DNA from: JAJEBT01 sp965221485
GTDB taxonomy: Bacteria; Pseudomonadota; Alphaproteobacteria; MPNO01; UBA830
Assembly (NCBI GenBank): GCA_965221485.1
Contig: OZ244893.1
Location: 2,976,001 to 3,040,000 of the forward strand
Reading direction: 5' to 3'
DNA: 64,000 bases
Made by a program: the position numbers and the translations under genes. The notes under the pieces were generated by a model. It searched no databases. It was not told the origin of the DNA and saw only the letters and a program-made list of their open reading frames with translations. Of the stretch, positions 26,214 to 35,275 are shown piece after piece. Each line of letters begins with the position of its first letter. Positions within the stretch are counted from its first letter, which is position 1.

Positions 26214-27662
26214 TCAGTTGCGCCAGAACCAGGGTGCAAACAGCACCAGCACGGTGAACAGTTCGAGGCGGCCGAGCAGCATTCCTGCACTGAGCACCCA
26301 TTTGGCGCTGTCCGGCAGGCTGGCGAAATTGCCCGTGGGCCCGATCAGGTTTCCAAGAGCCGGACCCACGTTGCAGAGCGCCGTCGCGGCGCCCGAGACA
26401 GCCGTCACGAAATCCAGCCCGAGGAAATGAAGGAGTCCGGCAAGGATCGCGAAAATTGTCGCAAACAGGAAAAAGAAGCTCATGACCGAGCTTGCAACGT
26501 CTTCCGAAATCGGCCGTCCGTTGAACGTCGCAATGAAGACACCGTGGGGACGGATGAGCTGTTTCATCTGCGCCTTGGACGTTTCATAGAGAACATGAAA
26601 ACGGAACACCTTGATGGAGCAGGTCGTCGACCCCGCGCAGCCGCCAATGAACATGATGAAAAAGAAAATACCGATGGAAAATGTTCCCCAGGCTGTGTAG
26701 TCCGTGGAGCTGTAACCCGTGCCGGTCATGATCGAAAGCGTATTGAACGCGGACTCTCTCAAGGCACGGCCGATTCCGACGTCGTTCCGGAGGTAGTGCG
26801 CGACCGTCACAACAGTGATGAAGGTTGCGGCAATGATCACAAACCAGCGCACCTGGTCATCCTTGATCAGAGATCGCGGCCTGCCACGCAACGCCTGCAC
26901 ATACAGGACAAAGGGAAGCGCCCCCAGAAACATGAACAGGACTATGATGATCTCGGCTGCCGGGTTGGCGAAGGCACCGATCGAGCCGTCCCGGGTTGAA
27001 AATCCTCCGGTAGCCACTGTCGTCATGGCATGGGCGATGGCGTCAAATCCGCTCATCCCGACAGCCCACAGCGCCACCGCACAAATCATGGTGAGCGCCA
27101 GATAGACCAGCCCGACACCGCTGGCGATCTGGGTCACACGCGGCATCACTTTCTGGGACCGGTCGGAAGACTCCATGCGGAACAGCTGGTTCCCGCCAAT
27201 CCTGAGCATTGGCAGGATGGCAATCGACATCACGATGATTCCGATGCCCCCCAGCCATTGCAGAATGGAACGCCAGAGAAGAATGCCGACAGGAGCCTGA
27301 TCAAGGCTGCTCATGACCGTAGAGCCGGTCGTTGTCAAGCCGGACATGGCTTCGAAAAAAGCATCGGTAAAGGTCAGGCCGAGCCCGGCAAAGGCAAACG
27401 GCAGGGCTGCAAACACAACGAGAATCAGCCAGCTTGCGGTCGTCAGCACAAATGCGTGTCGTATCGAAAGCTGCTTTTCCGCGGAGCGCGTCGACAGCAG
27501 GAGCGTCACTCCGATGAACACGGTCAGGCCACCAGAGCCCGCGAACACGAGCCAGTCGGGGTGACCGGTCAGGAGACTGGCCGCCATGGGCGCGCACATG
27601 GCAACGGCAAGCGTTGTCAGAAGAATGCCGACAATATAGAGAACCGGTCGAAAATCGGGCAC
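26214..27662 (-). CDS. trkH: Trk-type potassium uptake protein TrkH
   Basis: 482 residues, with pairs of membrane helices separated by re-entrant P-loops: GLTTTGSTVMSSL (about 108), TTVATGGFSTRDG (about 220), TGTGYSSTDY (about 316) and LCNVGPALGNLIG (about 430). This fourfold repeat is the ion-selectivity architecture of TrkH/KtrB/HKT. TrkH works with the cytoplasmic NAD-binding TrkA, not encoded here. Convergent to the lipoprotein gene and downstream of apaG on the same strand, 19 bp apart. Confidence 0.95.
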   Translation of the reverse strand: MPDFRPVLYIVGILLTTLAVAMCAPMAASLLTGHPDWLVFAGSGGLTVFIGVTLLLSTRSAEKQLSIRHAFVLTTASWLILVVFAALPFAFAGLGLTFTDAFFEAMSGLTTTGSTVMSSLDQAPVGILLWRSILQWLGGIGIIVMSIAILPMLRIGGNQLFRMESSDRSQKVMPRVTQIASGVGLVYLALTMICAVALWAVGMSGFDAIAHAMTTVATGGFSTRDGSIGAFANPAAEIIIVLFMFLGALPFVLYVQALRGRPRSLIKDDQVRWFVIIAATFITVVTVAHYLRNDVGIGRALRESAFNTLSIMTGTGYSSTDYTAWGTFSIGIFFFIMFIGGCAGSTTCSIKVFRFHVLYETSKAQMKQLIRPHGVFIATFNGRPISEDVASSVMSFFFLFATIFAILAGLLHFLGLDFVTAVSGAATALCNVGPALGNLIGPTGNFASLPDSAKWVLSAGMLLGRLELFTVLVLFAPWFWRN

Positions 27663-27681
27663 GGTTCCAGCCTCTGAACCT

Positions 27682-28074
27682 TCAGTTCAGTCTGCGTGCC
27701 TCATGCGGACTGTCCAGCGAGAAGGCCGGAATTTCGATTTCGAAGGCGTCGCCGGAAGGCGTCCGCATCCGATAGGTGCCGCGCATGATTCCGGAGGGAG
27801 TCGAGAGCGGTGTCCCGCTGGTATATTCGTAGGCCTCGCCCGGATCAATGACCGGCTGTTCGCCAACCACGCCGGCCCCTCTCACCTCCTGTACCCGTCC
27901 CACGGCATCGGTAATATGCCAGTAGCGGGAGATCAGCTGGACCTTGTCGCCTCCTTCATTGCTGATGCGAACCCGATAGGCCCATACAAATTGCAGGGCT
28001 TCGGGGTCGGACTGATCCTCCAGAAATGCGGGCATGACCTGGACGCGGATATCACGGGTGGTGGCTGAATACAT
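27682..28074 (-). CDS. apaG: ApaG (Co2+/Mg2+ efflux-associated) protein
   Basis: 130 residues, the full ApaG immunoglobulin-like fold: YRVRISNEGGDKVQLISRYW (about 30-49), GVVGEQPVIDPGEAYEYTSG and GIMRGTYRMRTPSGDAFEI. The biochemical role is unsettled; mutants of enterobacteria affect cobalt resistance and Ap4A metabolism. It lies downstream of metZ after a 170-bp gap, before trkH. Confidence 0.93.
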   Translation of the reverse strand: MYSATTRDIRVQVMPAFLEDQSDPEALQFVWAYRVRISNEGGDKVQLISRYWHITDAVGRVQEVRGAGVVGEQPVIDPGEAYEYTSGTPLSTPSGIMRGTYRMRTPSGDAFEIEIPAFSLDSPHEARRLN

Positions 28075-28247
28075 GGTCAGGAATCCGATGCTTCTTGCTG
28101 CTTCAGTTTAGACCGATTTTCGGGAAACACTATCTCGCTCCGCCCCGGTCGTGAACCGATGGCAGTGACAGCAGAGTGTTCGTGTTCGAGCCGCTCCGCA
28201 AGCGCGGCACCCCGGCGGGGTTCACTCGGCCGCCAATGCATTCACAA

Positions 28248-29444
28248 TCACACGGCAGCAAGCGCTTGGTCAAGATCATCCCTGACGTCTTCGGGATCTT
28301 CCAGCCCCACAGACAGCCGCACCATGCCGTCGTCGATTCCGAGACGTTCACGATCCTCAGGCGATACCCGCTGGTGTGTTGTCGTCGAGGGGTGGGTCAG
28401 CAGACTCTTGGAATCTCCAAGATTATTCGAAATATCGATCATTTTCATGGCGTTCATGAAGCGAAACGCAGCTTCCTTGCCACCAGGAATGGAAAATGTG
28501 ACGATATTTCCGAAATCCGACATCTGTGACCGGGCCAAGGTATGTTGCGGGTGGCTCTCGAGACCGGGATACAGAACCTTCTCAAGATCCTCTCGTCCTT
28601 CCAGAAATTCTGCGATACGCCGTGCATTCCGGCAATGGCGCTGAATACGAAGGTCAAGCGTCTCGAGGCCCTTGAGCATGACCCACGCATTGAACGGGCT
28701 GAGAGCCGGGCCCGTATGGCGCAGAAACGGTTTCAGGGTTTCCTCGCAATACTCCCCATTGCCGAGGACGATACCGCCGAGGCATCGACCCTGCCCGTCA
28801 ATATGCTTGGTGGCTGAATAGACGACGATGTCGGCGCCGAGGGTCAACGGCTTCTGAAGAAGCGGCGACGCAAAAACGTTGTCAATAATCACCTGGGCTC
28901 CGGCCTCATGGGCGAGTTCCGACACGGCGCGAATGTCAATGATGTCAAGACCCGGGTTGGACGGCGTTTCAATGAACACACACTTCGTTGGTTGACTGAG
29001 AGCCTCTGCCCATTGATTCAGATCGGTTCCGTCAACGATGACCGTTTCCACACCGTAACGTGGCAGTATTTCCGTGAGAATGTAGAGACAGGAACCAAAC
29101 AGGGCCCGGCTCCCCACCACACGATCGCCGACCGAGGTCATGCAGGCCATGGACGCAAAAACGGCAGCCATACCGGTGGCGGTCGCCTTGCCGGCCTCTG
29201 CCCCTTCAATGAGCGCCATTCTTTCCTGAAACATGTCGACGGTAGGGTTTGAAAACCGGGAATAAATGAAACGGTCGATCCGATCCTTGAACGCATCCTC
29301 GGCCTGTTCGGCGTATTCATACACATAGCCGGATGTCGCAAAGATGGCCTCGCTCGTCTCGGCAAACTGGCTCCTCGACGTACCGCCCCGAACGGCGAGC
29401 GTTTGTTCCCTCCAGCTGTCCTGGACAGGTTTGTTGACTGGCAT
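28248..29444 (-). CDS. metZ: O-succinylhomoserine sulfhydrylase
   Basis: 398 residues. Cys/Met-metabolism PLP enzyme that makes homocysteine directly from O-succinylhomoserine and sulfide. Motifs: YSRFSNPTVDMFQERMALIEG (around 60-80), TATGMAAVFA, FIETPSNPGLDIID, and the PLP lysine in VYSATKHIDGQGRCLGG (about 208-224); the ending SVGLEDPEDVRDDL is diagnostic of the family. The SAM-II aptamer and terminator upstream give direct methionine-pathway regulation, supporting the MetZ assignment over cystathionine lyase or gamma-synthase. Confidence 0.95.
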   Translation of the reverse strand: MPVNKPVQDSWREQTLAVRGGTSRSQFAETSEAIFATSGYVYEYAEQAEDAFKDRIDRFIYSRFSNPTVDMFQERMALIEGAEAGKATATGMAAVFASMACMTSVGDRVVGSRALFGSCLYILTEILPRYGVETVIVDGTDLNQWAEALSQPTKCVFIETPSNPGLDIIDIRAVSELAHEAGAQVIIDNVFASPLLQKPLTLGADIVVYSATKHIDGQGRCLGGIVLGNGEYCEETLKPFLRHTGPALSPFNAWVMLKGLETLDLRIQRHCRNARRIAEFLEGREDLEKVLYPGLESHPQHTLARSQMSDFGNIVTFSIPGGKEAAFRFMNAMKMIDISNNLGDSKSLLTHPSTTTHQRVSPEDRERLGIDDGMVRLSVGLEDPEDVRDDLDQALAAV

Positions 29445-29469
29445 ACTGTCGCTCCCCGGGCTTCAGCCC

Positions 29470-29500
29470 AAAAAAAACCCGACCGAACAGCCGGGGTTTT
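29470..29500 (-). terminator. intrinsic terminator of the metZ leader (riboswitch expression platform)
   Basis: On the minus strand, CCCGGCU pairs with GGUCGGG (G-U pairs included) around a GUUC loop, followed by eight U residues. It stands between the SAM-II aptamer and the metZ ATG, 25 nt before the start codon, so SAM binding probably causes premature termination. Confidence 0.8.
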
Positions 29501-29512
29501 CGAAGCTCCCGA

Positions 29513-29567
29513 CCTTTTAGCGAATTCTCTGGTAGTGGCCGCAAGCCGGTCGGCACAAATCGCCACT
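29513..29567 (-). ncRNA. SAM-II riboswitch aptamer
   Basis: Read on the minus strand, the roughly 55-nt element has P1 AGTGGC paired with GCCACT, the conserved GATTTG after the first strand, CTTGCGGCCACT, and the 3' GCTAAAAGG that forms the pseudoknot. These are the SAM-II consensus blocks in the right order and spacing. SAM-II elements regulate methionine genes mainly in alphaproteobacteria. It lies 68 nt before the terminator end and metZ. Confidence 0.9.
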
Positions 29568-29575
29568 GACCATTC

Positions 29576-29604
29576 CGAATACTCCCAAGAAGGATCCCCG
29601 TCAA
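29576..29604 (-). promoter_or_regulatory. promoter of the metZ riboswitch transcript
   Basis: Minus-strand TTGACG (29604-29599) and TATTCG (29581-29576) with a 17-nt spacer. The -35 box overlaps the stop codon of the heme A synthase gene, and the predicted start of transcription (about 29569) falls right at the first base of the SAM-II aptamer. Confidence 0.65.
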
Positions 29605-30632
29605 GCAGCGTCTCCACCACCTTGATTTCCACCGGATTGCCGAATGGGCGTCCTGATAGCCAGAATCATCAATGAAAGCAGGATCATCGCTCCGGTCTGG
29701 TGCAGTACCGCAACAGGCACAGACGCTCCTGCAAGAACAACAACAGCCCCGAGGCCGAACTGGGCCAGCGCCATCAAGGCCGCCCATGCCGCCAGACGCG
29801 ATCGATTTCGGATCCACCACAGGCACACCGCCAGAACCGTTGCTGTTCCCAGCAAGCGATGCAGAAACTGGACGGCGGCAACATTTTCGAAAGGATTGCG
29901 CCACAGTGGGCTGAGATCCGCGATTTCGGAAGGGACGAGGCGTCCATTCATCAAGGGAAACGTGTTGTAAACAGCACCCCCGTCAATGCCGGCGAGAAAG
30001 GCGCCCCAGAGCATGGTCACAAGGATCAGCCCCATGATGGCGAGGACTTCCCGGGGCGGCCAGGCTGGTTTCGGAGACCACCCGTCCCGGAGATTCAGGG
30101 CGGTCAGCAGCAAGGCGCCGTAAATGACGACCGCAAGTCCAAGATGGGCAGCGAGCCGGTAGTGGCTGACGGAGGGCTGGTCGATCAGGCCCGACTTGAC
30201 CATGTACCAACCGAGGACGCCTTGCCCGGCGCCAAGCAGCAACAGTCCCACAAGCCTCGTTATCAGCCCGGGCGGCAATCGAAAGCGGAGCGAAAACCAG
30301 GCAAGCGGGATCAGGTACAGAAGCCCGATGATCCGTCCCAACAGACGGTGAAGATATTCAAGCCAGAAGATCCTTCTGAAATCTTCAAGTGTCATCCAGA
30401 AATTGAGTTGCCTGAATTCCGGTGTCTCACGATAGGCCGCAAAGACCCGTTCCCATTCCTTATGGTCGAGAGGTGGAAGCCAGCCTGTAACGGGACGCCA
30501 CTCGACCATGGAAAGTCCCGACTCGGTGAGCCGGGTCAATCCTCCCAGCACGATCATCACCAGTACGGCTGCGCTGCAGATGAGCAGCCAATTGGCCATA
30601 GCAGTCTTTGGGGCCGGGGGTCTCGTCATCAT
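29601..30632 (-). CDS. ctaA: heme A synthase (COX15/CtaA type)
   Basis: 343 residues from ATG 30632 (in-frame ATG at 30677 is an alternative; neither has a strong ribosome binding site). It oxidises the C8 methyl of haem O to the formyl of haem A for cytochrome oxidase. Eight membrane helices are visible, with conserved His-containing motifs: VLGGLTRLTESGLSMVEWRP (about 27-46), FWLEYLHRLLGR (about 90), SHYRLAAHLGLA (about 160), QFLHRLLGTATV (about 255) and VAVLHQTGAMILL (about 312). No ctaB/ctaG gene is nearby. Confidence 0.93.
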   Translation of the reverse strand: MMTRPPAPKTAMANWLLICSAAVLVMIVLGGLTRLTESGLSMVEWRPVTGWLPPLDHKEWERVFAAYRETPEFRQLNFWMTLEDFRRIFWLEYLHRLLGRIIGLLYLIPLAWFSLRFRLPPGLITRLVGLLLLGAGQGVLGWYMVKSGLIDQPSVSHYRLAAHLGLAVVIYGALLLTALNLRDGWSPKPAWPPREVLAIMGLILVTMLWGAFLAGIDGGAVYNTFPLMNGRLVPSEIADLSPLWRNPFENVAAVQFLHRLLGTATVLAVCLWWIRNRSRLAAWAALMALAQFGLGAVVVLAGASVPVAVLHQTGAMILLSLMILAIRTPIRQSGGNQGGGDAA

Positions 30633-31183
30633 GGCTGCTGTCTGTGAAGCACGGTTATGGGTCAGTCGAAGCGGCATCAGGCGGACTTGTGACTGCTCCA
30701 GGATGCGCTACAGGGAAAATGTACGGTACGATTCCTGTTATCTGAAGAGTCGTGAGATCCAGCCTGTTCCGGATGAGGCCCTGCGAAATCTGCCCGTCCG
30801 GATCGATTTGTCCGGCCAAAATACACGGCTCGGGGAGCTGGACCGGCAATTGATGCCGTCTGAGCACCTTGTTCGCTCCATCAGGTTTGTCGACGGTTCC
30901 GACATTCGCCCGACAGAGCGGTCGGGCCAACAACCGGCGTAGCGCCCCGGGGCCGTCGAGGCCCGAACGTCTGACCGGCAGAGTCTTTGACCGCTTGCAG
31001 GGTGAGTATTCACAAGCCGGTTCCCTTGTCCGGGTTTGAAATTTATCTATAGTGGCCCGGAACATAGCTGTTCGGCGACTGATCACCAGGAAACCGTCGG
31101 AAGACTCCGGGAATCGGACTCACTCCCGGCAGAAGTTGCTGCATAAAGCTGACATGTCAATACAGTCAAAAGGAGAAAAATTC
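30633..31183. other. divergent intergenic region, heme A synthase / tctC
   Basis: About 550 bp with no recognisable gene. The right side contains a candidate tct promoter (entered separately). I saw no regulator gene such as tctDE here. Confidence 0.5.
31026..31053 (+). promoter_or_regulatory. candidate promoter of the tctCBA operon
   Basis: TTGTCC (31026-31031) and TATAGT (31048-31053), spacer 16 nt; the leader would be about 125 nt. Confidence 0.4.
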
Positions 31184-32179
31184 ATGAAAGTCCAGCATTC
31201 CGGCACCCGACTGCTGCTTGGAACCGTGGCAGTCGCGGCCCTCACAATCGGCTCCTGGGCCTACGGATCAGCCCAGCCGATGATCGACAGGGTTCATTTC
31301 CTCATTCCCGGCGGCGCCGGAGGCGGCTGGGACGGAACGGCACGCGGCACGGGAGAAGCCCTCACAAAATCCGGACTCGTCGGGAGTGCTTCCTATGAGA
31401 ACATGTCTGGCGGTGGAGGGGGAAAGGCGATCGGCTATCTGATCGAGAACGCAGCCTCCAGCCACGGGACCCTGATGGTGAATTCCACACCGATCGTCAT
31501 CCGTTCGCTGGTGGGACGCTTTCCCCACAATTTTCGCGATCTCACCATGATTGCGGGAACAATCGGCGATTATGCGGCCATCATTACGCACAAGGACAGT
31601 CCGTACAAGAACTTCGCGGACCTGGTCGCTGCCTACAAGGCAGACCCGCGCAAGGTATCAATTGGCGGCGGCTCGGTCCCTGGCGGAATGGATCATCTGG
31701 TCGCCGCAATGGCGTTCCAGGCTGCGGGAGCAGATCCGACCAAGGTCAAGTACATTCCCTATGACGCCGGGGGCAAGCTGAACGCCGCCATCCTGGCTGG
31801 CGAAGTCTCCGCTGGTTCGACCGGTTTCTCGGAGGCTGTCGAACTGGCACGAGCCGGAGAAATGCGCATTCTGGCGGTCACGGCAGACGAGCGGGTGCCG
31901 GCCTTCAAGGACGCTCCTACGCTCAGGGAACAGGGGGTCGACGCCTCCTTCGTCAATTGGCGCGGTTTCTTTGCGGCTCCGGGTTTGCCCGCGGACAAGG
32001 CCGAGCAGTACCGCAAGGCGCTCGCTGCGATGTATGACACTCCGGAGTGGAAGGCGGTCCGGGACCGCAATGGCTGGGTAGACATCCACAATTCGGGAAG
32101 CGACTTCACGATGTTTCTTGAAGGTCAGGAAAAAGTCATCAAGGATCTGATGGTCAAGCTGGGTTTCCTCAAGAAGTAG
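31184..32179 (+). CDS. tctC: tripartite tricarboxylate transporter substrate-binding protein TctC
   Basis: 331 residues from ATG 31184, with AGGAG at 31171-31175; the frame is open further upstream without family likeness. An N-terminal signal (MKVQHSGTRLLLG to about YGSAQP) targets it to the periplasm. The Bug/TctC fold shows in VHFLIPGGAGGGWDGTARG, SIGGGSVPGGMDHL, YIPYDAGGKLNAAILAGEV and NWRGFFAAPGLP. It captures a carboxylate (citrate-like or aromatic acid; the ligand is not predictable) for TctA/TctB. First gene of the operon. Confidence 0.93.
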   Translation: MKVQHSGTRLLLGTVAVAALTIGSWAYGSAQPMIDRVHFLIPGGAGGGWDGTARGTGEALTKSGLVGSASYENMSGGGGGKAIGYLIENAASSHGTLMVNSTPIVIRSLVGRFPHNFRDLTMIAGTIGDYAAIITHKDSPYKNFADLVAAYKADPRKVSIGGGSVPGGMDHLVAAMAFQAAGADPTKVKYIPYDAGGKLNAAILAGEVSAGSTGFSEAVELARAGEMRILAVTADERVPAFKDAPTLREQGVDASFVNWRGFFAAPGLPADKAEQYRKALAAMYDTPEWKAVRDRNGWVDIHNSGSDFTMFLEGQEKVIKDLMVKLGFLKK

Positions 32180-32189
32180 TCAAATGAAA

Positions 32190-32215
32190 GCGGGACACCG
32201 GTGACGGTGTCCCGC
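32190..32215 (+). promoter_or_regulatory. intercistronic hairpin between tctC and tctB
   Basis: GCGGGACACCG (32190-32200), loop GTGA, CGGTGTCCCGC (32205-32215): a perfect 11-bp stem with a GNRA tetraloop, 10 nt after the tctC stop and with no U-run. It probably stabilises or partly terminates the message so that the binding protein outnumbers the permease. Confidence 0.65.
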
Positions 32216-32255
32216 ATCCACGATCCTGGCCGCAGGGGAAAGCCGGGAGGTTTTC

Positions 32256-32738
32256 GTGACACTTGAGCGCGCAATCGCCGGCCTGTTCATCATTATCTGC
32301 CTCGCCTACGGACAGACCGCGTTCGTGACCATGGAGGCAGAGCTGCTGCCCTTTGAAAAGAACATGTCCTTCCTGCCCAACACGCTGCCCAAGTGGTTGA
32401 GTGTTCTGGGTGTCATCACGGGGTTTTTCGTCCTGATTCGTCCCGGCTCCGGGCTCCGCACCATGGACAGCGATGAAATTGATGCCCGAACCCTTCACCA
32501 ATACCAGCTGGCACCGGCGATCCTTCTTCTCGTTCTCATGATTGCCTACGCGCTGCTGCTTCGGCCCATCGGTTTTCTGGCTTCTACATTTCTTTTTCTG
32601 CTCGCGGGAGCTGTCATTCTCGGAGAGCGTCGATTTCTGCTTCTCGTTTCAGTATCGGCCTTCGCTTCTGTCTCGATCTGGTACCTGGTTCAGGAAGTTC
32701 TGGGTATTTTCCTGCGACCACTGCCCTGGTTCTTTTGA
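32256..32738 (+). CDS. tctB: tripartite tricarboxylate transporter small membrane subunit TctB
   Basis: 160 residues from a GTG start preceded by GGGAGG. Four membrane helices are visible in a hydrophobic sequence, including PAILLLVLMIAYALLLRPIG (about 87-106) and the C-terminal YLVQEVLGIFLRPLPWFF-type ending common in TctB. Small and poorly conserved, but its position between tctC and tctA fixes the identity. Confidence 0.9.
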   Translation: MTLERAIAGLFIIICLAYGQTAFVTMEAELLPFEKNMSFLPNTLPKWLSVLGVITGFFVLIRPGSGLRTMDSDEIDARTLHQYQLAPAILLLVLMIAYALLLRPIGFLASTFLFLLAGAVILGERRFLLLVSVSAFASVSIWYLVQEVLGIFLRPLPWFF

Positions 32739-32750
32739 GGTCCGGGAACC

Positions 32751-34271
32751 GTGCTTGAAGGCATTCTCAGCGGCCTGGCCACAGCATTATCCGTCCAGAA
32801 TTTGTTCATGGTCGTGGCCGGCTGTCTGATCGGCACGCTGATCGGCATGCTCCCGGGCCTTGGCCCCATGTCCATCATCGCCATCATGATTCCGATCGCA
32901 ATCAAGATCGGAGATCCTTCTGCGGCACTGATTCTTCTGGCCGGCGTGTATTACGGCGCCATTTTCGGTGGTTCGACATCATCGATTCTCATCAACGCAC
33001 CAGGCGTCGCCGGCACGGTGGCCACGGCCTTTGACGGCTATCCGATGGCAAGGCAGGGACAGGCCGGAAAAGCCTTGACCATTGCCGCCATCGCTTCGTT
33101 TTCGGGAGGCACAGTTGGCGCCATATTGCTGATGGGTTTTGCGCCCAGCCTCGCAAGTGTGGCACTGTTGTTTCACTCTGCAGAGTACTTCGCCCTTATG
33201 GTTGTCGGCCTCGCTGCCGTTGCAGCCTTTGCCGGAAGCGGGCAGGTCTCGAAGGCCCTCATGATGACCATTCTTGGTGTGATGTTGGCAACTCTTGGTG
33301 AAAGCGCACTGTTCAACGCACCCCGCTTCACCATGGGACTTCAGGACCTGCAAAGCGGCATCAGTTTCATCACCCTGGCCATGGCCCTTTTTGCGCTGCC
33401 CGAAGCCCTGTACCTCGTGCTCGATCCCCGTCGCTCCCGGAGAGGAAATGGCGACAGTAACGCCATCGCAAACCTGCGCATCACCCGTGCCGAGGCCAAG
33501 GAAATCGCTCCGGTGATCGGCCGGCAATCCCTTCAGGGTTTTTTCGTCGGGGTCATGCCGGGAGCCGGTGCGACCATTGCTTCCTTTCTGGGATATGCCG
33601 TCGAGCGCAACATTGCCAGAGGCGAGGACCAGGCCAAATTTGGTAAGGGTTCGGTCAAGGGGCTTGCAGCGCCCGAAACTGCGAATAATGCCGCCTGTAC
33701 GGGCTCGTTCGTGCCCCTTCTGACACTCGGAATTCCCGGTTCGGGAACCACCGCGATCCTGCTTGGCGCCCTGATTGCGCTGAATGTTGCACCGGGTCCA
33801 CGACTCATGGTCGACAATCCGTCGATCTTCTGGGCCGTGATCATTTCGATGTATATTGGCAATGTCGTGCTGCTGATCCTCAATCTTCCCCTCATCCCCT
33901 ACATTGCCAAGCTGCTTCAGATCCCGCGGACTTATCTGATTCCATTTATTCTCTTCTTCACGATGATGGGCAGCTATATCGGTCAGAACAACGCAACGGA
34001 ACTGCTGCTGCTCACAGGCATGGGCATTGTTGCAACCATCATGCGGTTTGCCGGTTTTCCTCTCGCACCGCTCCTGATTGGCTTCATATTGGGGCAGCTT
34101 CTGGAGAACAATTTCGCGCGTGCGATGAATCTGTCGGATGGTGTCAGTTTCATGTGGGAACGGCCGATGACCGCGGGGCTTCTGCTCTTCGCGATCGTCT
34201 TGATCGCCTTGCCATCGATCCGGGACCGTCTGGGCCGGCGGAAGGGGCGAGGCGCAGCCAACAGCGGCTGA
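32751..34271 (+). CDS. tctA: tripartite tricarboxylate transporter large permease TctA
   Basis: 506 residues, GTG start 12 bp after tctB. Characteristic motifs: GTLIGMLPGLGPMSIIAIM (about 24-42), YYGAIFGGSTSSILINAPG (about 67-85), GVMPGAGATIASFLGYAVER (about 266), and the conserved KGSVKGLAAPETANNAACTG followed by SFVPLLTLGIPGSGTTAI (about 299-340). It forms the Na+- or H+-coupled channel in the inner membrane. The operon ends here. Confidence 0.96.
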   Translation: MLEGILSGLATALSVQNLFMVVAGCLIGTLIGMLPGLGPMSIIAIMIPIAIKIGDPSAALILLAGVYYGAIFGGSTSSILINAPGVAGTVATAFDGYPMARQGQAGKALTIAAIASFSGGTVGAILLMGFAPSLASVALLFHSAEYFALMVVGLAAVAAFAGSGQVSKALMMTILGVMLATLGESALFNAPRFTMGLQDLQSGISFITLAMALFALPEALYLVLDPRRSRRGNGDSNAIANLRITRAEAKEIAPVIGRQSLQGFFVGVMPGAGATIASFLGYAVERNIARGEDQAKFGKGSVKGLAAPETANNAACTGSFVPLLTLGIPGSGTTAILLGALIALNVAPGPRLMVDNPSIFWAVIISMYIGNVVLLILNLPLIPYIAKLLQIPRTYLIPFILFFTMMGSYIGQNNATELLLLTGMGIVATIMRFAGFPLAPLLIGFILGQLLENNFARAMNLSDGVSFMWERPMTAGLLLFAIVLIALPSIRDRLGRRKGRGAANSG

Positions 34272-34684
34272 ACACGGTCCGGATTATACTCCCCACTGCA
34301 ACATTGCCTGGTGCCGGTCTTGAAGGCGCGCAAAACAGTTTTCCATCCGCCGGCGCCTTCGAGACCAGGCTGTCCGGGCCGTGGTCAGCGATCGCCAGTC
34401 GAGAGATGCGCCCGCCTTCCTGATAGTGGCGGATGGCATTTCTTCCTTCGCTGATACCACGATCAGGATACGGGATTCACCACCCACATCCGCCGGCGGG
34501 GAGGGTACGCCTGCCCGAATTGCCCACCCGCACGGAAAGCACCGGATCGATGGTTGGGCTGACCCTCAGGATCGAACCGGGGCCTGGTTTCCTGCAGCCC
34601 GCAAACCTCGCCCTTGAGAGTGACAAATGCCCCTCGTGGAGACTCCTGTCGCGGACCGTTGCGTTCTGTCAGCCCAGGGCAACG
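34272..34684. other. convergent intergenic region, tctA / VOC gene
   Basis: About 410 bp between convergent genes. No gene, hairpin with U-run or repeat was found. Confidence 0.5.
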
Positions 34685-35236
34685 TCAAGCGTTCACCAGC
34701 TGCTCGAGTTTCGGGCTGTATCGGTTCAGTGGCGGCGGCCGATTGTCCGTCCATTCCCTGAGATCGGCATGGGCTTTCTCGCGACACTGTCGGCGATAGT
34801 CCTCGCCGGTCACTTCGCAGGTGATCTCAAGTCTCATGTTGTTCGGATCGAAGAAATAGATCGACTGGACAAACCCGTGATCTGTTGGCCCGATGACCTC
34901 AATCCCTGCAGCGTCCAGCCGTTGCTTCCAGCGTTCCATTTCCTCCACCGTATCAACACGCATGGCAAAGTGATTGACCCAGGAGGGCGTTTCCGGATCC
35001 AGCGTGAACGGCTTTTCGTCGCCAAGATCGAAAAAGGCGATATAACTGCCGTCTGCAAACTCGAAAAAAAGATGGACATAGGGATCCGAGGCCCCGGTGC
35101 TCGGCACCGTATCGGCCTTGATGACATGTGCGAGCGGCAGTCCAAGCAAATCCTCGTAAAAACTTCTCGTCTCCTCCGCGTTGCGGCAGCGAAAGGCGTA
35201 ATGATGCAATCCTCTGATCCGATCCAGTTCAGCCAT
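34685..35236 (-). CDS. VOC-family metalloenzyme (glyoxalase / extradiol dioxygenase-like)
   Basis: 183 residues with a two-module VOC fold. Metal-ligand positions look intact: RGLHHYAFRC (His near 11), a mid Glu/His strand HLFFEFADG, NHFAMRVD (His about 88) and MRLEITCEVTG (Glu about 134). Such proteins open aromatic diols, isomerise glyoxal adducts or epimerise CoA esters. It is the last gene of the 38438-34685 block, so a ring-cleavage or isomerase step in that pathway is plausible. Exact chemistry cannot be assigned. Confidence 0.82.
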   Translation of the reverse strand: MAELDRIRGLHHYAFRCRNAEETRSFYEDLLGLPLAHVIKADTVPSTGASDPYVHLFFEFADGSYIAFFDLGDEKPFTLDPETPSWVNHFAMRVDTVEEMERWKQRLDAAGIEVIGPTDHGFVQSIYFFDPNNMRLEITCEVTGEDYRRQCREKAHADLREWTDNRPPPLNRYSPKLEQLVNA

Positions 35237-35275
35237 GTCCAGGCCCTCCTTTCTCGCAATTCATCCTGAATTTGG

